A stretch of 5,365 nt of DNA from Campylobacteraceae bacterium UBA1877 (GTDB lineage: Bacteria > Campylobacterota > Campylobacteria > Campylobacterales > Campylobacteraceae), in assembly GCA_002352945.1 (NCBI GenBank), contig DDHL01000018.1:20352-25716 (forward strand). The letters are read 5' to 3'. Under the pieces are notes generated by a model. The model was given only the letters and a program-made list of their open reading frames with translations, searched no databases and had not been told where the DNA came from. Positions 1-5,365 of this stretch are shown one piece after another (within the stretch, counting starts at the first letter, position 1; each line of letters opens with the position of its first letter). The position numbers were made by a program, and so were the translations under genes.

Positions 1-1246
1 CGGCACGAGCCGCTTCAATGGCTGCGTTTAAAGCTAGCAGGTTGGTTTGATCGCTAATGTCTTCTATGCTTAAAAGTATCTTTTCAACCTCATCTGTAGC
101 GTTCTGTAAAGATTTGGCAAGTTCAAGCATGCGAAGGGATTCAGCCGAAACGCTATCAAGCTCATTAAGAGCAAAACCGACTTTGTTGATTGATTTGGCA
201 TTTTCTTCTAAAAGAGCTTTGGAGTGATTGATTGTTCTAGATGTTGTCGTATCAATCCCTTTACCAATTGTTGCAATAGTTTGGTTGTGCTCTAAAAGAT
301 TTTGGCTCTGTTTGAGTATAGATTTTGCTGAGGTTTCTAAATCGTAAGCTGTTTTATTAGCTATGGATGCAACCGATTTTACCTCTTTAGAAGTACTTAC
401 GACAAGACCAAGTTTTGAGCTTAGTGTTTTAGTAATATGGTTAAAAAGAGGTCCCAAATTAGAAATTTCATCACTTCCTTTAAAATCAAGCTGATTGGTC
501 AAATCTCCTTTAGAGAGTTCATTAAATGATTTTGAAAATGTTTTTAACTGACGTACTAAAATTCGTGGCAAGGTAGCTGAAAGAATTAACATAAATATTC
601 CAACAACAAGCCCAATGCTATTTAGCAAAGTCATGATTTTACTAAGAGCATTATTGCGCTCTTCAAGAGTTTTTACCTCTTTGAGTGTATGGCGTTGGAT
701 AGTAAGTGCATTTTGGGTTGCCTTTGTTCTTTTGGCCTCACCAGTTGTGATTGTCTTTTGGGTGTAGGTTATAAGCTCATTTAAGAGCGGCTGCAAAGTG
801 ACAAGTGAAATTTGCATTGCTCTTTCATCTTGATTTTGAACAATAAGCTCATCCATTTTGTTAAAAGTAGTTTCAACCTGTTTAAGTCCTTCTTGGCAAA
901 AATCACATTTAGAATAATCTTTTGCTTGGGTTAGAAAGTTGCTAAAATCCAAATAGTATGCTCCATCTTGCAAAGAAGCATACTGCTGTTGGGCAGTTTG
1001 CATTTTAGAAAAAATCTCTTGAAGCCCTTTATAGTAAGCTATGCTGTTTTGAACATTTTGGAGGTTTTCAAGCTCTTTAATTTGGGTTGAAACCTCGCTT
1101 TTGATTTTAGAAAATGTTGTATCAATCTCCTCTTTTGACCAAAAAAATGAAAAAGTTGTAATTGCCCCATAAAGGCCAAAAAGAATGAAGAAAAAAAACA
1201 TTAATGCAAAGATTTTTGTAACGAGTGTAATTCTAAACTTTTTCAT
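1..1246 (-). CDS. Methyl-accepting chemotaxis protein, partial (C-terminus beyond left edge)
   Basis: This is a membrane chemoreceptor that passes a periplasmic signal to the CheA/CheW array to control swimming. Reading from the ATG at 1246, the frame stays open for 415 codons to the window edge. Residues about 11-35 form the first membrane segment, with an FFFF run and basic residues before it. Residues about 36-204 are a mostly helical, Gln/Lys/Glu-rich periplasmic domain of four-helix-bundle length. Residues about 205-226 form the second membrane segment. A HAMP domain follows at about 228-280, with Pro227, the GDL turn near 247 and Asp-Glu at 259-260. A long coiled coil then leads to the conserved motif ISDQTNLLALNAAIEAARA at 397-415. 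The receptor tip and return helix are therefore missing only because the window ends. The periplasmic domain has a Cys114-Asp-Phe-Cys117 pair, unusual for a simple four-helix sensor. The start codon directly follows the stop of the binding-protein gene, suggesting coupled translation and a shared sensory task. The family is certain; the ligand is unknown. Confidence 0.95.
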   Translation of the reverse strand, partial: MKKFRITLVTKIFALMFFFFILFGLYGAITTFSFFWSKEEIDTTFSKIKSEVSTQIKELENLQNVQNSIAYYKGLQEIFSKMQTAQQQYASLQDGAYYLDFSNFLTQAKDYSKCDFCQEGLKQVETTFNKMDELIVQNQDERAMQISLVTLQPLLNELITYTQKTITTGEAKRTKATQNALTIQRHTLKEVKTLEERNNALSKIMTLLNSIGLVVGIFMLILSATLPRILVRQLKTFSKSFNELSKGDLTNQLDFKGSDEISNLGPLFNHITKTLSSKLGLVVSTSKEVKSVASIANKTAYDLETSAKSILKQSQNLLEHNQTIATIGKGIDTTTSRTINHSKALLEENAKSINKVGFALNELDSVSAESLRMLELAKSLQNATDEVEKILLSIEDISDQTNLLALNAAIEAARA

Positions 1247-2053
1247 CTATTTTCCCCCTCTTGCACTTACAAACTGTTCGTTTATGATTGATTGGGCCTC
1301 GGGAGAGTAAACAAATTCTAAAAAGCTTCTTACACTGGGTTTGATCTTGGCTTTTGTAAGCAAAATAAGCGGTCTAGAGATTGGGTAAGAGCCGTTTGAA
1401 ATTGCTTCATTTGTCGGATGAACTCCATTGACGCCAATAGCCTTAAGTCCATCGACTGCATTTGCAAAACTCATACTAACAGGGGCAATTGCTCCTGGAG
1501 TCTTAGCAACGTATTGGGCCATTTCAAGAGGAAGGTCTAGCTCTTTTAAATTTCCCCCATAAATTCCTTGAAGGTTTTTAGTGCCAAAAATAATTTGGTT
1601 AAATACGATTTGAGTAGCGCGTTTTCCCTCTAAAAATTCAACTACAACTTCAATGGGAAGATCTTCCCCGCCAACCTCACTCCAGTTTTGAATCCGTCCT
1701 GAAAAAATATCAGCAATCTCTTTTTGAGTTAGTGAAGATATGGGGTTTGATTTGTGAAGAACAATTGCAATGGCATCGTAACCAATAATAAAAAAACGCA
1801 AATTAGCTTCACGTTCCCTTGATGAAATGGGGCTTGAGATTCCAGTAATATCAGTTTGATTATTTATAAGAGCAGCCACACCTTTGCCAGAGCCTGGATT
1901 TTGGATTGATACAAATTTGTTGGATGTTTTGTTTTGAAACTTTTTTGCTAATGTTGGAAAAAAGGTTCTTCCAATGGTAGATGATCCTGAGTAGCGAAGA
2001 TTATCGGCCTGAAGAGAAAATATTACAGTGATTAAAAGAAGAAAAAAACGCAT
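1247..2053 (-). CDS. Periplasmic PstS-like substrate-binding protein, probable sensory partner of the adjacent MCP
   Basis: This is an exported solute-binding protein of the phosphate-binding (PBP-like, PstS) superfamily, 268 residues. Residues 1-16 are a Sec signal peptide ending LQA, so the mature protein probably starts near Asp17. Family landmarks in order are the GSSTIG loop at 23-28, NPGSGKG at 52-58, DITGISS at 68-74, and the run from GYDAIAIVLHKSNP (91-104) through LTQKEIADIFSGRIQNW (108-124) to GG at 128-129. The last run is typical of PstS-type proteins. The canonical PstS anion loop (Arg-x-x-x-Ser-Gly-Thr) is not evident; the matching stretch near 137-147 reads VVEFLEGKRAT. The ligand may therefore differ from phosphate. 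The protein has no cysteine, which argues against AioX-type thiol binding of arsenite. No pstCAB genes are adjacent in the window; the neighbours are arrAB upstream and an MCP downstream. A role as an oxyanion sensor for taxis is more likely than transport, but this is inference. The ATG at 2053 is supported by TAAGGAG six bases upstream. Confidence 0.85.
   Translation of the reverse strand: MRFFLLLITVIFSLQADNLRYSGSSTIGRTFFPTLAKKFQNKTSNKFVSIQNPGSGKGVAALINNQTDITGISSPISSREREANLRFFIIGYDAIAIVLHKSNPISSLTQKEIADIFSGRIQNWSEVGGEDLPIEVVVEFLEGKRATQIVFNQIIFGTKNLQGIYGGNLKELDLPLEMAQYVAKTPGAIAPVSMSFANAVDGLKAIGVNGVHPTNEAISNGSYPISRPLILLTKAKIKPSVRSFLEFVYSPEAQSIINEQFVSARGGK
1253..1260 (-). promoter_or_regulatory. 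Ribosome binding site of the MCP gene inside the end of the PstS-like gene (GAGGGGGA)
   Basis: GAGGGGGA sits within the last codons of the binding-protein gene (Arg-Gly-Gly-Lys) and six bases before the MCP ATG at 1246. The preceding stop codon is immediately adjacent (TAGATG). This placement supports the MCP start and suggests that ribosomes ending the first gene re-initiate on the second. Confidence 0.7.
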
Positions 2054-2059
2054 AAAGGA

Positions 2060-2066
2060 CTCCTTA
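2060..2066 (-). promoter_or_regulatory. Ribosome binding site of the PstS-like gene (TAAGGAG)
   Basis: TAAGGAG lies six bases before the ATG at 2053, a near-ideal Shine-Dalgarno match that fixes this start. It is embedded in the palindrome at 2062-2075, so its access may depend on which RNA fold forms. Confidence 0.8.
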
Positions 2067-2075
2067 CATGTAAGG
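2062..2075. repeat. Perfect 14-bp palindrome CCTTACATGTAAGG overlapping the binding-protein RBS
   Basis: CCTTACATGTAAGG reads the same on both strands. In RNA it can form a CCTTA/TAAGG stem (5 bp, CATG loop) that hides the Shine-Dalgarno bases TAAGG. Its 5' arm is also the end of the UUCG hairpin's 3' arm, so the two folds exclude each other. On DNA it could instead be a dimeric repressor or activator site. The palindrome is certain; the function is unproven. Confidence 0.5.
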
Positions 2076-2092
2076 CCTCCGAAGAGGCCTTA
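2071..2092 (-). promoter_or_regulatory. Intercistronic RNA hairpin with UUCG tetraloop
   Basis: In the transcript, TAAGGCCTC pairs perfectly with GAGGCCTTA (9 bp) around a TTCG loop closed by C-G, the very stable cUUCGg tetraloop. It starts five bases after the arrB stop codon. The bases after it are CATGTAAGG rather than a U-tract, so it is not a standard Rho-independent terminator. The likely role is to protect the 3' end of arrAB mRNA, or to mark partial termination or processing between arrAB and the sensor genes. The structure is directly visible; the role is inferred. Confidence 0.75.
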
Positions 2093-2097
2093 TGATA

Positions 2098-2799
2098 CTA
2101 ACGTCCGTAATTTCTGATGTAGAAAACTTTTGGTTTTGTGCCTTTTTCTGGCAATAGAACCGTAGGTTTGTTGGCTTTTAGAGTTTTTGAAACTTCGCTG
2201 TTTGCATCGTTTAAGTCCCCAAAGATTCTCGCATCAGCAGGGCATGCAACTACGCAAGCAGGCGCGAGTCCTTTAGCAACCCGGTGGTTACAAAAAGTAC
2301 ATTTTTCAACTGTACCTTTGCCACGAATTGCTTCATAGCCATCAGCACCGCGAGCAGCGTTGAAGTTAGGAAATGGTGCATTAGAGCGGTCGCTTAACTC
2401 TTTTTTAGAGAAAGTGCCACCTTCAATAAGCGAGCTTGAATCGCTTACATAATCGCTAAAGGCATCCTTTTTGTTAAAGTGGATAACTCCATATGGGTCG
2501 GCCAACATACAGCTTTTACACCCAATGCAGATATCTGGATTGTGTGTAACCATGCCATTTTCATCATAGTGCATAGCATGTGTTGGACAAACTCGTACAC
2601 ACGGTGCGTCTTCACAGTGGTTACATAGAGTTGGTACATGTTTATAAGAAACGTTTGGAAAAGTACCATATGTTTCTGTGAAGTGGTGGGCCCAATGGAT
2701 TCCCTCAGGCGTATTGTTTTCACTCTTACATGCTAAATCGCATGCTCCACAGCCTACACATTGGTGTAAGTCGATAATCATTGCATATTTTTTTGCCAT
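2098..2799 (-). CDS. arrB: Respiratory arsenate reductase iron-sulfur subunit ArrB
   Basis: This four-cluster ferredoxin subunit carries electrons from the quinone pool or a cytochrome to the molybdenum subunit ArrA in the periplasm. The length, 233 residues, is what I recall for ArrB. Four cysteine motifs are visible: C14/C17/C20/C24, C59/C62/C67/C71, C91/C94/C97 and C167/C170/C182/C186. The third motif lacks its fourth cysteine: the residue before Pro102 is Asp101 (codon GAC, 2497-2499) where this family normally has Cys-Pro. By the usual cross-pairing, residue 101 would complete the cluster held by C59, C62 and C67. There is no signal peptide, which fits export as a folded complex using the Tat signal of ArrA. 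The gene lies 14 bases after arrA, with AAAGGA just before the ATG at 2799, so the two are surely co-transcribed. The C-terminus (VFYIRNYG) resembles ArrB as I remember it. The subunit type is certain; the name ArrB depends on the ArrA assignment. Confidence 0.88.
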   Translation of the reverse strand: MAKKYAMIIDLHQCVGCGACDLACKSENNTPEGIHWAHHFTETYGTFPNVSYKHVPTLCNHCEDAPCVRVCPTHAMHYDENGMVTHNPDICIGCKSCMLADPYGVIHFNKKDAFSDYVSDSSSLIEGGTFSKKELSDRSNAPFPNFNAARGADGYEAIRGKGTVEKCTFCNHRVAKGLAPACVVACPADARIFGDLNDANSEVSKTLKANKPTVLLPEKGTKPKVFYIRNYGR

Positions 2800-2802
2800 G
2801 GT

Positions 2803-2808
2803 TTATCC
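2803..2808 (-). promoter_or_regulatory. Ribosome binding site of arrB (AAGGAT)
   Basis: AAGGAT lies in the 14-base arrA-arrB gap, a few bases before the arrB ATG at 2799. It supports this start and independent translation initiation of arrB on the shared arrAB transcript. Confidence 0.65.
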
Positions 2809-2813
2809 TTTAC

Positions 2814-5363
2814 CTATATCTTTTCAATTCGTACACGTGCTGAGCCACCGTGTCGTGGTGTTGAACCACTTAAACGCTCAAAATCGTATGCATGGATTTC
2901 ATTATTGTTGCCACCACGTGCTTTTGCGCCAAATACTTCGCTTCCCACTCGTCCGTATGCCCAGTGACCTTGGCCAAAACACTTAACAACAACGCCAGGA
3001 CGAGTTCCTTCCCAAATTTTAACTTCACTCTCAATGCTTCCTTGAACAGAGGTTATGCGGATTTTATCCCCATTTTTTAATCCAAGTTTTTTAGCATCAA
3101 TTGGATTGATTTTTGTGACGTCTTTGTTTGGTTCACCGCCTGGGTCAACATCTAGCATTTCATAGTACCAAGGTGTATTTTGGCTACGTCCTTCACGATT
3201 AAGACGTGATCGATGCTCTGCAAAGATAAAAGGATATTTGGACTCATCACCGTATCGCACAACCGGCTCATAGTGAGGAACAAATCCTAGCTCCCCTTTA
3301 CATGTATAGTTGGCAGCTTCTAGAGCTTCATCAACAGTGATGCCATTTTTTTCGGCATGAGCAGTCAAAACTTTTTTGAGAGTTTCGCTGTAAAATTCAT
3401 ATTTATGAGTTTTAGTTTTAAATTTATCAACGTGTTTGCCTGGTTGGTAAGGCTTAGTTTTCCAAACACCTTTTTCAAGCAGCTCTTCCCAGCTATTAAT
3501 TGTGTCACCTTTGCTATTGCTACTTCCATCCCAAATTGGCTTTGTAAAATATTTTACTGCAAACAAGTCAAACTCTTCTGGAGTTTCTGGAGTTTTGCCA
3601 GTTTCAGGGTCTTTAAAATTGTCTTGATAATAGCGAAGCGGTGCATCATAACCTTTTTTTGCCAATGCTTGAGCAATCATAAATGGGATTTCAGTCTCGT
3701 CAGTTTTAGCATCTGCATAAGGCTTAATAAGTGGCTGCTGGATAGACATATAGCCATGTAGATTTTGTTTATTCTTGTTAAAAGCATATCGCTCAAACAT
3801 ATGCATTTTAGCTGGTAGCACAATATCTGCAAACATAGTCATTTCAGCAATATTAGTAGTAATATGGGCAAAGAAGGGCAGTTTAGATAGTGCTTTTTCC
3901 CATACATCAGCTCCATTGATTGAAAAAGCCCAGTTATTCCAGTAGCCTAACATTACTTTTACTTCATATGGATCCTCTTCTAAAATTGAGCTAGCCACAC
4001 GTGCAGTAACAACTCCGCCACCGCTTTTTTTCTTTAATGCTGGGAAAAATTTTGTACCACGCTTGTCAACTTTTGGCATTTTAGTTGCTTTAGCAATTTT
4101 TTCAGACAAGTACGGCTTAACATCTGGTGTTTTGCCAGCAGGTACAGACATTCCTTGTAGTGCTACATGATCAGCTGAGCCAACTAAACCATTAAGCGCG
4201 TTTGCAGCCATGCCGCTATAAGCACCACGTATTTGCATGGTTGTGCCAGGGCTTACCCAAGAGAGTGCATTTTTGCCAGCAGCAGCGAACTCTCTTGCAA
4301 CTTTGCGAATTTCATTTGCATCAAGGCCAGTAATTGGTGCTGCCCATTCAGGAGTTCGGTCTTTTAATTCAAGATTCCACCATTTCACAACACCGTAAGT
4401 GTGTTTTTCATTGAATACTGGAACTGCATTTCCCTCAGCATCTAAAATAGTCTCAGGAACAGTTTTGCCAGGAACAAATTGGTTAACTCCATCAACAAAA
4501 TCACCAACAAAGTCTTTATTCCACAAGTTTTCACTTAAAATTACATGAGCTAGAGCAACAGCTAGTGCACCATCAGTTCCTGGAATGATTGGCATCCATC
4601 GGTCTGCTTTTGCTGCAGTTGCTGAAAGACGAGGGTCAATAGCCGTGATTTTTGCTTGTCGTCTAATCTCTCCCAATTTTTTCATAAACCATGGAGTTTG
4701 ACGATTTGATGCAATACCATCCCAGCCCCAAGCAAGGAAATAGTGAACATTATTTAAATCGGCATCTGCATAATCCCAGTACCCCTCTGTATAGTAACGT
4801 CCAAATTTTTCACCCTCAGCACAAATTGCACTATGAGAGATATTGTTTGGGCTTCCAACTAGTTTTGGAAAAGTTCCGTACATAGTAGCATTCATATGGG
4901 TGTAACGACCGCGAGCTAATACAAATTTATAACTTTCGTCGTTTTTAATAAGTTCCATAATCTTATCTGCAATTGTATCAATCGCTTCTTCCCAAGAGAT
5001 TGGAACAAATTTTGGATCAATTCCACGACCTTTTTTAGGGTTTGTTCTTTTCAAAGGTGTCTTTACACGATCTGGATCATAAACTTGCTGTAATGCCAAA
5101 TGTGGTCGTGGGCAGATTCTTCCACCATTTGGAGAGTTAGGGTTTCCTCGCATTTTAACAACTTTTCCATCAACTACCAAGCCTTGAACTGGACACCAAC
5201 TTGTACAGCCTTGACAGGTAGAACTAACCCATTTTCCTGCCTCACCTTCGTAAGCAAGCTCGCCTGTTTTAGCTTCTGCTTCATTTGGAAGAAATGAAAC
5301 TGTGCTTGCAACTGCGGCTGATGCTGCAGAGGTTTTTATAAAATCACGTCGATTCATACTCAT
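2814..5363 (-). CDS. arrA: Respiratory arsenate reductase catalytic subunit ArrA (molybdopterin, Tat-exported)
   Basis: This molybdenum enzyme reduces arsenate to arsenite in the periplasm as the terminal step of anaerobic respiration. At 849 residues it matches the usual ArrA length of about 850. Residues 4-12 (NRRDFIKTS) followed by an Ala-rich stretch form a Tat signal. A [4Fe-4S] site is made by C50, C53, C57 and C84. The RGRY motif at 151-154 is the signature that separates ArrA from arsenite-oxidising ArxA (GRGWG). His177, Ser178, Cys181 (predicted Mo ligand), Lys186 and Tyr198 follow. Their spacing from Arg153 equals that of Arg165, His189, Ser190, Cys193, Lys198 and Tyr210 in Shewanella ArrA, as I recall that structure. 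The molybdopterin-dinucleotide-binding domain occupies about 710-849. A second ATG at 5357 would remove two residues and cannot be excluded, because only two bases are visible upstream of 5363. Polysulfide or thiosulfate reductase is the main alternative, but the RGRY motif and the ArrB partner argue against it. No membrane subunit lies downstream. Confidence 0.88.
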   Translation of the reverse strand: MSMNRRDFIKTSAASAAVASTVSFLPNEAEAKTGELAYEGEAGKWVSSTCQGCTSWCPVQGLVVDGKVVKMRGNPNSPNGGRICPRPHLALQQVYDPDRVKTPLKRTNPKKGRGIDPKFVPISWEEAIDTIADKIMELIKNDESYKFVLARGRYTHMNATMYGTFPKLVGSPNNISHSAICAEGEKFGRYYTEGYWDYADADLNNVHYFLAWGWDGIASNRQTPWFMKKLGEIRRQAKITAIDPRLSATAAKADRWMPIIPGTDGALAVALAHVILSENLWNKDFVGDFVDGVNQFVPGKTVPETILDAEGNAVPVFNEKHTYGVVKWWNLELKDRTPEWAAPITGLDANEIRKVAREFAAAGKNALSWVSPGTTMQIRGAYSGMAANALNGLVGSADHVALQGMSVPAGKTPDVKPYLSEKIAKATKMPKVDKRGTKFFPALKKKSGGGVVTARVASSILEEDPYEVKVMLGYWNNWAFSINGADVWEKALSKLPFFAHITTNIAEMTMFADIVLPAKMHMFERYAFNKNKQNLHGYMSIQQPLIKPYADAKTDETEIPFMIAQALAKKGYDAPLRYYQDNFKDPETGKTPETPEEFDLFAVKYFTKPIWDGSSNSKGDTINSWEELLEKGVWKTKPYQPGKHVDKFKTKTHKYEFYSETLKKVLTAHAEKNGITVDEALEAANYTCKGELGFVPHYEPVVRYGDESKYPFIFAEHRSRLNREGRSQNTPWYYEMLDVDPGGEPNKDVTKINPIDAKKLGLKNGDKIRITSVQGSIESEVKIWEGTRPGVVVKCFGQGHWAYGRVGSEVFGAKARGGNNNEIHAYDFERLSGSTPRHGGSARVRIEKI

Positions 5364-5365
5364 TT

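Noticed and set aside
1247..2053. Part of a phosphate uptake (pst) operon
   Set aside because: No pstC, pstA, pstB or phoU is adjacent; the gene is bracketed by arrB and an MCP, and the usual phosphate-binding loop is not evident.
2071..2092. Rho-independent terminator ending the arrAB transcript
   Set aside because: The stem is strong but no U-tract follows on either strand, and the next gene starts 18 bases beyond it; it is recorded as an intercistronic hairpin instead.
2445..2723. Minus-strand 92-codon frame inside arrB
   Set aside because: It is a shifted frame of arrB. The arrB frame carries all the cysteine motifs without interruption, so no frameshift is implied.
2678..2986. Plus-strand open frame spanning the arrB-arrA junction
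   Set aside because: It is antisense to two confidently assigned genes; its residues are by-products of their codons and it has no recognisable domain.
3357..3761. Plus-strand open frame of 134 codons opposite arrA
   Set aside because: It lies wholly antisense to the well-conserved arrA gene, is Phe/Ser-rich as expected from the complement of Lys/Glu codons, and shows no family motif.
2814..5363. Polysulfide/thiosulfate reductase (PsrA/PhsA) or arsenite oxidase ArxA
   Set aside because: The RGRY motif, the His-Ser-x-x-Cys...Lys spacing and the ArrB-like partner without a PsrC-type membrane gene fit ArrA better; a tree would settle it.

Overview
The window holds four genes, all on the minus strand and tightly packed. 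Read in the direction of transcription (right to left) they are a catalytic molybdenum oxidoreductase, its iron-sulfur partner, a periplasmic binding protein and a methyl-accepting chemotaxis protein (MCP) that runs off the left edge. The low G+C content, Lys/Phe/Ile-rich proteins and this type of respiratory operon suggest an anaerobic or microaerophilic Campylobacterota bacterium (Sulfurospirillum/Sulfurimonas/Wolinella-like). That placement is inference; no taxonomic marker gene is present.

Right half (2098-5363): a complete arrA-arrB pair, the periplasmic respiratory arsenate reductase. ArrA carries a Tat signal, an N-terminal CxxCxxxC...C [4Fe-4S] site, the RGRY motif considered diagnostic for ArrA, and a His-Ser-x-x-Cys...Lys...Tyr active-site array with ArrA-like spacing. 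ArrB is a four-cluster ferredoxin of 233 residues, but one of its sixteen cluster cysteines is replaced by Asp. No membrane anchor (ArrC), arsenic resistance gene or regulator is visible; such genes would have to lie upstream, beyond the right edge.

Centre (2054-2097): a 44-nt intercistronic gap holds a 9-bp stem with a C(UUCG)G tetraloop, followed by a perfect 14-bp palindrome overlapping the next ribosome binding site. The two RNA folds share an arm and are mutually exclusive, so the gap may set expression of the downstream pair relative to arrAB.

Left half (1-2053): an exported PstS-like binding protein with no pst transporter genes beside it in the window, and an MCP whose ATG directly follows the binding protein's TAG. 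The MCP has a roughly 170-residue periplasmic domain with a Cys-Asp-Phe-Cys pair, then a HAMP domain and the start of the signalling hairpin.

Taken together, the layout suggests a respiration-plus-taxis module. ArrAB would reduce arsenate, while the binding protein and MCP would let the cell sense arsenate, arsenite or a related oxyanion and swim accordingly. The enzyme assignment rests on visible motifs; the sensory link is inferred from gene order, the abutting genes and the thiol pair. There is no gene-free stretch over 300 bases.
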